The notes under the pieces were generated by a model. It made no database searches. It saw nothing but the letters and a program-made list of their open reading frames with translations, and was not told where the DNA came from. Shown here piece after piece: positions 58,481 through 64,000 of a stretch of 64,000 bases of DNA. Position numbers and translations under genes: made by a program. Numbering within the stretch: the first letter of the stretch is position 1; each line of letters begins with the position of its first letter. The DNA is taken from NCBI GenBank assembly GCA_905221455.1, contig CAJNDF010000010.1, forward strand, positions 1-64,000, in the 5' to 3' direction. Origin of the DNA: a bacterium. GTDB taxonomy: Bacteria; Bacillota; Bacilli; Lactobacillales; Streptococcaceae.

Positions 58481-59287
58481 ATGAGTATTAAACTAATCGC
58501 CGTCGATATTGACGGAACCCTAGTCAACAGCCAAAAGGAAATCACTCCTGAAGTCTTTTCTGCCATCCAAGATGCCAAAGAAGCTGGTGTTAAAGTCGTG
58601 ATTGCAACTGGCCGCCCTATCGCAGGTGTTGCCAAACTTCTGGATGACCTGCAGTTGAGAGACGAGGGTGACTATGTAGTGACCTTCAACGGTGCCCTTG
58701 TCCAAGAAACTGCTACTGGCCATGAGATTATCAGCGAATCCTTGATCTATGAGGATTATCTGGATATGGAATTTCTCAGTCGCAAGCTCGGTGTCCACAT
58801 GCACGCTATTACCAAGGACGGCATCTACACAGCCAATCGCAATATCGGAAAATACACTGTGCACGAATCAACCCTAGTCAGCATGCCTATCTTCTACCGC
58901 ACCACTGAAGAAATGGCTGGCAAGGAAATCGTCAAGTGTATGTTTATCGATGAACCAGAAATTCTCGATGCTGCGATTGAAAAAATTCCAGTCGAATTTT
59001 ACGAACGCTACTCCATCAACAAATCCGCTCCTTTCTACCTCGAACTCCTTAAAAAGAATGTAGATAAGGGTTCAGCCATCACTCACCTAGCTGAAAAACT
59101 AGGATTGACCAAAGATGAAACCATGGCTATCGGTGACGAAGAAAATGACCGTGCCATGCTGGAAGTCGTTGGGAACCCCGTTGTCATGGAAAATGGAAAT
59201 CCAGAAATCAAAAAAATCGCCAAATACATCACTAAAACAAATGATGAATCCGGCGTTGCCCATGCCATCCGTACATGGGTACTGTAA
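58481..59287 (+). CDS. Cof-type HAD hydrolase (YidA-like)
   Basis: A 268-residue phosphatase with VDIDGTLVNSQKEI (motif I, residues 8-21), VIATGRPIAG (motif II) and MAIGDEENDRAMLEVVG (motif IV, about 210). The C2 cap lies in between. Relatives act on sugar phosphates. 12 bases after the HD-domain gene, ribosome site GAGGAA, so in the same operon. Confidence 0.9.
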   Translation: MSIKLIAVDIDGTLVNSQKEITPEVFSAIQDAKEAGVKVVIATGRPIAGVAKLLDDLQLRDEGDYVVTFNGALVQETATGHEIISESLIYEDYLDMEFLSRKLGVHMHAITKDGIYTANRNIGKYTVHESTLVSMPIFYRTTEEMAGKEIVKCMFIDEPEILDAAIEKIPVEFYERYSINKSAPFYLELLKKNVDKGSAITHLAEKLGLTKDETMAIGDEENDRAMLEVVGNPVVMENGNPEIKKIAKYITKTNDESGVAHAIRTWVL

Positions 59288-59329
59288 AAGTATCATTTTT
59301 CAATAAGAATTGATTATCAATAAAATCCA

Positions 59330-60328
59330 ATGAATTTTTTTAGCAAACTATTTAATTTAAAACAAAATAATCATAATAGAGACACAAATTCTGATTGTAA
59401 CAATTTTTACCTAAACAAATTAGAGTGCGGCCTTACTCCTGGGCAACTCATACTCATAGATTGGACTCAAAAAACAGGGAGAAATTATAATTTTCCAAGA
59501 TATTTTAAATACTCTCTTCAAATTGACCCTGAATCTACACACAATCAATTATACAAATTAGGATACTTCACTAAAAATAAGACTTTAGCCTATCTTAAAG
59601 TAGTAGAATTAAAAACTATATTAGCTAAACATAGTTTACCTACTTCTGGAAAAAAAGCAGAATTAATTACAAGAATAATTGATAATGTTAACATTGATAA
59701 ATTAGATATTCCGTTCGAATTTAAACTAACAAAAGAAGCACAAAATCTTATTCTAGAATATAATGACTTTATCAAAGCATACTATGATAAAGACATAACT
59801 ATGGAAGATTATTATAAAGAAAAAAACAATATTTCTTTTAAAGCAGCTTATGGTGATGTAAAATGGAGTCTCTTAAATAAACAAGCTCATAGGAATACTG
59901 TAGCAAAAGATTTTGGATTCTTATCTATCACACGAAATGCACAGGGAAGACAATTGGAACAAGAAGGTAATATTAAACATTCTTTAATATATTACATAGA
60001 ATCTTTGATAATTACTATTTCAGGATTAGAAAATAATTTTTCAGCCACTGATTATCCAGTATATTATCCCGATTCGATATCTGACTACTCACTAAAACAT
60101 ATTCAAACATTAATAGAATCATTATCTGATGACGATTATGATTTTGCTTTTGATGAGGCATTTTTTCACTTCTCAACTTTGAATGCAAATCATTTTTTAT
60201 CTAAGGAAGATATTGACTATTTAAGAGTTAATTTACCTTGTTCCACTGCTGAAGAAATAAACAATTACTTAAAGAAATATGAATGTTATAGTTCTTTAAA
60301 TCATTTAGAACTTGATGATTTTGAATAA
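59330..60328 (+). CDS. SAP-domain protein of unknown function (AT-rich, likely acquired)
   Basis: A 332-residue soluble protein. A SAP motif lies at about residues 88-119 (LKVVELKTILAKHSLPTSGKKAELITRI), a helix-extended-helix fold usually binding DNA. The N-terminus is Asn-rich after a short hydrophobic start, the middle is Lys/Asn/Tyr-rich and helical, and the C-terminus is acidic (SLSDDDYDFAFDEAF). The gene is clearly more AT-rich than its neighbours, lacks a clear ribosome site and is flanked by 10-bp direct repeats. It lies downstream of the 3' end of tRNA-Arg(CCT). No enzyme motif was recognised. Confidence 0.75.
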   Translation: MNFFSKLFNLKQNNHNRDTNSDCNNFYLNKLECGLTPGQLILIDWTQKTGRNYNFPRYFKYSLQIDPESTHNQLYKLGYFTKNKTLAYLKVVELKTILAKHSLPTSGKKAELITRIIDNVNIDKLDIPFEFKLTKEAQNLILEYNDFIKAYYDKDITMEDYYKEKNNISFKAAYGDVKWSLLNKQAHRNTVAKDFGFLSITRNAQGRQLEQEGNIKHSLIYYIESLIITISGLENNFSATDYPVYYPDSISDYSLKHIQTLIESLSDDDYDFAFDEAFFHFSTLNANHFLSKEDIDYLRVNLPCSTAEEINNYLKKYECYSSLNHLELDDFE

Positions 60329-60400
60329 ATTGATTATACAAACATTTATATACTCGATATAGTCTCAATTTTATCTGAAGATTGCCCAAATTTTTCAATA

Positions 60401-60448
60401 ATAAAACGCATAATATGGAGATAAATCCCCCATATTATGCGTTCTTTT
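60401..60448. terminator. Bidirectional terminator between the SAP gene and tRNA-Arg(CCT)
   Basis: AACGCATAATATGG (60405-60418) and CCATATTATGCGTT (60430-60443) form a perfect 14-bp stem, with A-rich left and TCTTTT right flanks. The stem sequence resembles the inner hairpin of the repeat at 39293-39338. Confidence 0.85.
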
Positions 60449-60479
60449 AATATCAAAGATTTCTTTGATATCTAATTAC

Positions 60480-60551
60480 TGCCCCCTGCAGGAATCGAAC
60501 CTGCAACTACTCCTTAGGAGGGAGTTGTTATATCCATTGAACTAAGGGAGC
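60480..60551 (-). tRNA. tRNA-Arg, anticodon CCT
   Basis: Minus strand: acceptor GCTCCCT with AGGGGGC (one G-U), discriminator A, D arm GTTCAATGGATATAAC, anticodon stem ACTCC/GGAGT with loop CTCCTAA (anticodon CCT), T arm GCAGGTTCGATTCCTGC. No encoded CCA. It reads AGG. Confidence 0.93.
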
Positions 60552-60555
60552 TAGA

Positions 60556-60586
60556 TAAAAACTCTGCTGAAGAAGCAGAGTTTTTT
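60556..60586 (-). terminator. Terminator of rplS, directly before tRNA-Arg(CCT)
   Basis: AACTCTGCT/AGCAGAGTT is a perfect 9-bp stem (60560-60568 and 60574-60582) followed by a short T run on the minus strand. The tRNA 5' end is only about 4 bases further. Confidence 0.85.
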
Positions 60587-60593
60587 AGTCGAA

Positions 60594-60941
60594 TTAACGA
60601 CGGATTTCTTTGATACGAGCTGCTTTACCTTGAAGAGCACGCAAGTAGTACAATTTCGCACGACGTACTTTACCGTAACGAACAACTTCGATTTTTTCAA
60701 CACGTGGAGTGTGGATTGGGAAGATACGCTCAACACCTACACCGTTAGAGATTTTACGAACTGTGTAGTTTTCTGAGATGCCAGCGCCTTTACGTGCAAT
60801 AACAACACCTTCAAAAATCTGGATACGTTCACGGTTACCTTCGACAACTTTCGCGTGTACACGAACAGTGTCACCAGGACGGAATGATGGGATATCTGTA
60901 CGAAGTTGACCTTCAGTCAAGCTTTGGATTAATGGATTCAT
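60594..60941 (-). CDS. rplS: 50S ribosomal protein L19
   Basis: A 115-residue protein of the large subunit at the 30S interface. [35 protein letters not shown] (about 21-55) and the C-terminal [20 protein letters not shown] are family signatures. Full length; ribosome site AGGAG. Single-gene unit followed by a tRNA. Confidence 0.98.
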
Positions 60942-61054
60942 TTTATTCTCCTATCTTTGTCAATCTTGAGGAACCTTCCTCAGCGGATAAACTGTATTTT
61001 TGTGCGTCCATTACACACAAGATACAGTTTACCAAATTTCCACAAAAAAGTAAA
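60942..61054 (-). promoter_or_regulatory. rplS promoter and possible L19 leader structure
   Basis: Minus strand -35 TTTACT (61054-61049), 17-bp spacer, extended -10 TGG-TAAACT (61031-61026). The leader has a 5' hairpin TTGTGTG/CGCACAA and a second hairpin GAGGAA-GG-TTCCTC. Autoregulatory L19 leaders are known in Firmicutes; identity here is tentative. Confidence 0.6.
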
Positions 61055-61059
61055 GAAAT

Positions 61060-61389
61060 TTATAGCAGAATTCCTAAAAAAATCGCAACTAAACCACCTA
61101 AATAGGTCAAAGTCAGGTAAGAATAAAAGACCTTCTTATCACTCAACAGTCTTTGGAGTTCATCATTCAAGGTCGAAAAAGTCGTCAAACCTCCACAAAA
61201 TCCTGTTGCTAGAATAGCATAGACTTCCTTAGACTCCACATGATTGTAGAATAAGCCAATCAAAAAGCACCCTAAAAGATTGGCTATGAGAGTTCCTAAA
61301 GGCAATTTAGAAGCTTGATTATAGCGGGAAAAGAAATACCGTACTAAAGCTCCGAAACCACAAGCAATTGCAAGATAAATAATTACCAT
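61060..61389 (-). CDS. crcB: Fluoride channel CrcB/Fluc, second copy
   Basis: A 109-residue four-helix protein. Family motifs include GFGALVRYFFSRY, PLGTLIANLLGCFLIG (pore Asn region) and GFCGGLTTFSTL (Phe box). Fluc channels export fluoride as dimers. It overlaps the first crcB by 7 bases, so the two subunits probably form a heterodimer or act with opposed topology. No fluoride riboswitch was recognised. Confidence 0.94.
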   Translation of the reverse strand: MVIIYLAIACGFGALVRYFFSRYNQASKLPLGTLIANLLGCFLIGLFYNHVESKEVYAILATGFCGGLTTFSTLNDELQRLLSDKKVFYSYLTLTYLGGLVAIFLGILL

Positions 61390-61757
61390 TTTTTCCTCCC
61401 CAAATAGTAAGCCAAGAGCAGGCCTCCACCGATGCTCAAAAGCAAATACAGAACTAAACTAAGATTACGCCCTGTATCAAGCAGTTTCACAGCATCAAGC
61501 ATTAGACTCGAAAAGGTTGTTAAACCTCCGCAAAAACCTGTCCCCAGTGCTAGAACTAAGCCCTTACTAGTCCCCTTATAGACCAGATAGCCCTTGACAA
61601 GATAAACCAAGCAGAAAATTCCCAGATAGTTGACAAAGAGAGTGCCCCAAGGAAAATCTGGACTGGTTGGTAACCAAGTGGAAACTAGATAGCGGACAAG
61701 TCCGCCCACCATGGCAGCTAGAAAAATCCCTAGCGGATAAAATTGTTCTTTTTTCAT
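61383..61757 (-). CDS. crcB: Fluoride channel CrcB/Fluc, first copy
   Basis: A 124-residue four-helix protein with GGLVRYLVS, PWGTLFVNYLGIF and GFCGGLTTFSSLM. Extra positive residues sit at the N-terminus (MKKEQ) compared with the second copy, consistent with opposed insertion of the pair. The start overlaps the chorismate mutase stop by four bases (ATGA). Confidence 0.94.
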   Translation of the reverse strand: MKKEQFYPLGIFLAAMVGGLVRYLVSTWLPTSPDFPWGTLFVNYLGIFCLVYLVKGYLVYKGTSKGLVLALGTGFCGGLTTFSSLMLDAVKLLDTGRNLSLVLYLLLSIGGGLLLAYYLGRKKW

Positions 61758-62020
61758 TTGATGTTTTGATCCTGATAATCACGTGAACGTTTGAGTATGT
61801 CCGAAAAAGTCGCGACGATAGTCTCCTGATAGCGCTTGTCCTCTACACGACTTCTAACCTTTTCAAAAATAGCTTCTTCTCTCTTAGTATCTAAAATCGG
61901 TTTTCCTGAAGCTTTCTTATAAGCAACTACACCCTCAACCAAATGCATTCGTTCTTCTAACAGTTTGACAATCTGGTCGTCGATTTGATCAATTTCTTGA
62001 CGAATAATATCTAAATCCAT
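61754..62020 (-). CDS. Chorismate mutase (AroQ class)
   Basis: An 88-residue helical protein: LDIIRQEIDQIDDQIVKLLEERMHLVEGVVAYKKASGKPILDTKREEAI. The active-site Arg (IRQEID), Lys (YKKASG) and Glu/Arg of the AroQ fold are visible. It turns chorismate to prephenate for Phe and Tyr synthesis. Stand-alone domain, coupled with crcB by overlap although the functions seem unrelated. Confidence 0.92.
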   Translation of the reverse strand: MDLDIIRQEIDQIDDQIVKLLEERMHLVEGVVAYKKASGKPILDTKREEAIFEKVRSRVEDKRYQETIVATFSDILKRSRDYQDQNIK

Positions 62021-62095
62021 ACAGTCTCCTCCTTTATTTGAATTATTGTATCAAAAAGCCACCAAATAGGCTAGTAAAATCCCAACTCAAGATAA

Positions 62096-62131
62096 AAAAA
62101 TGCACTGATTGATTGTATCAGCGCACTTTTA
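62096..62131 (-). terminator. Terminator of the flavodoxin gene
   Basis: GTGCGCTGAT and ATCAGTGCA pair around a short loop on the minus strand, then T7. Confidence 0.8.
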
Positions 62132-62134
62132 TAC

Positions 62135-62578
62135 TTATCCTACTTTTGCAGCCAATTCTTCTGCGAATTGTTCCAAGAGTTCAATATCTTCTTCCTCGGC
62201 AGAAAGATCAACTTTGACACACTCTGAACCTTTTTCTGCTCCTGTTGAAACAAAGACACGATCAAAGTCATCAACAGCCTTACAGAATTCATCGTAGAAG
62301 GTATCTCCTGAACCAACCACTCCGTAGATTTTGCCATTCAAGTTGAGGTCTGCTAAGTCTTCGTAGAAGTCCATCATCTCATCTGGCAATTCTCCATCAC
62401 CATAAGTATAGGTCGCAACGATAGCGATGTCTGCTTCCAAGAAGTCTGAAGCGTCAACAGTTGTACATTCATCAACATCGACATCCAAACCCAATTCACG
62501 TAATTTGTCTGCTACAATATCTGCAATTTCTTCGGTATTACCGGTCATACTGGCAAATACAATTTTTGCTAATGCCAT
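62135..62578 (-). CDS. Flavodoxin
   Basis: A 147-residue FMN electron carrier. The phosphate loop is SMTGNTEEIA (residues 10-19) and the isoalloxazine loops are TYTYGDGELPDEM (about 55-67) and GSGDTFYDEFCKA (about 90-102). Strongly acidic. The redox partner is not encoded nearby. Confidence 0.95.
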   Translation of the reverse strand: MALAKIVFASMTGNTEEIADIVADKLRELGLDVDVDECTTVDASDFLEADIAIVATYTYGDGELPDEMMDFYEDLADLNLNGKIYGVVGSGDTFYDEFCKAVDDFDRVFVSTGAEKGSECVKVDLSAEEEDIELLEQFAEELAAKVG

Positions 62579-62681
62579 ATCGTCCTCCTCAATTTATCTT
62601 TCTCCATTATATCACATCTTTTTCATTTTAAAAATAAAAATTCTTGTGCTACAATGAAATGAGAAAGAATTGAGGTTATTT

Positions 62682-63617
62682 ATGGACATTTGCCATCAAA
62701 TTTTAGAAAAAATCAAAGAATACGACACGATTATCATTCATCGTCATATGAAACCAGACCCTGATGCCTTGGGCAGTCAAGTGGGCTTGAAAACTCTTCT
62801 CAAACATCATTTCCCAGAAAAAACTATCAAAGCCGTTGGTTTTGATGAACCAACTCTTACTTGGATGGCTGAGATGGATCTTGTTGAAGATAGTGCCTAC
62901 CAAGGCGCTCTTGTCATCGTCTGTGATACGGCGAATACCGCTCGTATCGATGATAAGCGCTATAGTCAAGGTGATTTTCTCATTAAGATTGACCACCATC
63001 CAAATGATGATGTATACGGTGATCTATCTTGGGTGGATACTAGTTCAAGTAGCGCTAGTGAGATGATTACCCTATTTGCTGAAACAACCCAACTATCCTT
63101 GTCAGATCGAGCTGCTGAATTGCTCTTTGCAGGAATTGTTGGTGATACAGGTCGCTTCCTCTACCCTTCTACCACTGCACGAACCCTCCGCCTGGCTGCC
63201 TCTCTGAGAGAACAGAACTTTGACTTTGCGGCTCTCACTCGCAAAATGGATACTATGAGTTACAAAATTGCTAAACTTCAAGGCTACATCTACGACCATC
63301 TGGAAGTGGATGAAAATGGTGCTGCTCGCGTTATCCTGAGTCAAGAAATCTTGAAACAATTCAATGTGACCGATGCTGAAACTGCAGCCATTGTCGGTGC
63401 ACCTGGACGCATTGATAGTGTTAGTCTTTGGGGAATTTTTGTCGAACAGGCTGATGGTCACTACCGTGTTCGCTTACGCAGTAAAATCCATCCTATCAAT
63501 GAAATTGCCAAAGAACATGATGGTGGAGGCCACCCTCTAGCAAGTGGTGCTAATTCCTATAGCCTAGAGGAAAACGAAATCATCTACCAAAAGTTAAAAA
63601 ACTTGCTTAAAAACTGA
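62682..63617 (+). CDS. pde2: DHH/DHHA1 phosphodiesterase Pde2 (NrnA-like)
   Basis: A 311-residue Mn2+ enzyme. DHH domain motifs: IIHRHMKPDPDALGSQ (about 19-34), VIVCDTANTARID and the DHH box KIDHHPNDD (about 104-112). The DHHA1 motif GGGHPLASGA lies near 285. Its pneumococcal counterpart Pde2 cleaves pApA from c-di-AMP breakdown to AMP, and relatives act as nanoRNase and pAp phosphatase. ATG 62682 with TTGAGG is chosen over a TTG at 62670. Confidence 0.93.
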   Translation: MDICHQILEKIKEYDTIIIHRHMKPDPDALGSQVGLKTLLKHHFPEKTIKAVGFDEPTLTWMAEMDLVEDSAYQGALVIVCDTANTARIDDKRYSQGDFLIKIDHHPNDDVYGDLSWVDTSSSSASEMITLFAETTQLSLSDRAAELLFAGIVGDTGRFLYPSTTARTLRLAASLREQNFDFAALTRKMDTMSYKIAKLQGYIYDHLEVDENGAARVILSQEILKQFNVTDAETAAIVGAPGRIDSVSLWGIFVEQADGHYRVRLRSKIHPINEIAKEHDGGGHPLASGANSYSLEENEIIYQKLKNLLKN

Positions 63618-63625
63618 TAAAATAC

Positions 63626-63654
63626 TTGCCAAACTTTTCAGAATCTGATAAACT
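63626..63654 (+). promoter_or_regulatory. Promoter of rpmE2
   Basis: -35 TTGCCA (63626-63631), 17-bp spacer, extended -10 TGA-TAAACT (63649-63654). It begins 8 bases after the pde2 stop. Confidence 0.75.
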
Positions 63655-63712
63655 AGTATGGTAACAATCTATGGCTTGCAAAGAGACCATGGCAGAAAGG
63701 AACTATTGCAAA

Positions 63713-63955
63713 ATGAAAAAAGATATCCATCCAGAATATCGCCCAGTTGTCTTCATGGACACAACTACTGGTTACCAATTCCTTAGCGGTTCAACAAAAC
63801 GCTCTAACGAAACAGTTGAGTTCGAAGGCGAAACTTACCCATTGATCCGTGTGGAAATTTCATCAGACTCACACCCATTCTACACTGGACGTCAAAAGTT
63901 CACTCAAGCAGATGGACGCGTGGATCGTTTCAACAAAAAATACGGTCTCAAATAA
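63713..63955 (+). CDS. rpmE2: 50S ribosomal protein L31 type B
   Basis: An 80-residue protein: [23 protein letters not shown], then [35 protein letters not shown]. It lacks the CxxC zinc ligands of type A, so it is the C-minus paralogue. ATG 63713 is chosen on family length; a 14-residue in-frame extension from 63671 has no ribosome site. Confidence 0.96.
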
Positions 63956-63961
63956 TGATAA

Positions 63962-63988
63962 AAAGACAGCTTCGGCTGTTCTTTTTTG
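63962..63988 (+). terminator. Terminator of rpmE2
   Basis: GACAGC-TTCG-GCTGTT tetraloop hairpin flanked by AAAA and CTTTTTT. Confidence 0.9.
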
Positions 63989-64000
63989 TTTCTTGAAATT

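Noticed and set aside
63671..63712. Extended L31 start with two extra cysteines
   Set aside because: No ribosome site precedes it and the family begins at MKKDIHP.

Overview
The window is low-GC Streptococcus chromosome of the mitis group (S. pneumoniae / S. mitis / S. pseudopneumoniae / S. oralis). The indicators are the choline and teichoic acid block (licC-licB-licA-tarJ-tarI against tacF-licD1-licD2), three BOX elements, a ComX combox in front of dprA, a CiaR-type TTTAAG-N5-TTTAAG site at the lic promoter, and a gene order that follows the pneumococcal chromosome from mutX/uvrB to rpmE2. Sequence alone does not settle the species.

Layout. 1-1947: N-terminal part of a YSIRK surface protein that runs off the left edge inside near-identical 80-residue repeats. 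2256-5923: uvrB, a flavodoxin-fold oxidoreductase, a GNAT acetyltransferase and a Nudix hydrolase. 6000-11669: a CPBP membrane protease, a GlnPQ-type amino acid importer and zwf. 11715-18818: the overlapping rnc-smc-cof-cof-ftsY operon. 19003-20127: tRNA-Arg(CCG) and guaC. 20327-26167: leuA-leuB-DUF1294-leuC-leuD-YrdC-like operon behind a leader-peptide attenuator. 26315-31450: YjbR-like protein, cutC, DUF454 protein, topA and the competence gene dprA. 31497-39237: choline uptake and activation, CDP-ribitol synthesis, teichoic acid flippase and phosphocholine transferases. 39490-40824: mntH. 41038-47442: pyrR-pyrB-carA-carB with a PyrR leader and an unusual carA-carB spacer. 47466-50649: nth, yceD and an ABC-F gene with small upstream ORFs. 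50694-52962: htpX, lemA and rsmG. 53031-54499: PyrR-controlled uraA. 54709-59287: ffh-ylxM, DUF1934, HD-domain and Cof proteins. 59330-60328: an AT-rich SAP-domain gene of unknown function beside tRNA-Arg(CCT). 60594-63955: rplS, two crcB genes, chorismate mutase, flavodoxin, pde2 and rpmE2.

The genes link in several ways. uraA and the pyr/car operon appear to share PyrR control, so uracil salvage and de novo UMP synthesis are coordinated. LicB/A/C and TarI/J make CDP-choline and CDP-ribitol, which TacF and LicD1/LicD2 use in teichoic acid assembly. Ffh and FtsY are the two SRP GTPases.

Most of the window is ordinary core genome. The less ordinary parts are the carA-carB spacer made of repeated hairpin modules, the SAP-domain gene, the ABC-F leader, the G8 tract in the surface-protein leader, an endonuclease III missing half of its Fe-S cysteines, and two BOX elements lying directly against TAA stop codons. 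No CRISPR array, prophage or intact insertion sequence was seen, and no clear candidate for a wholly new multi-gene system.
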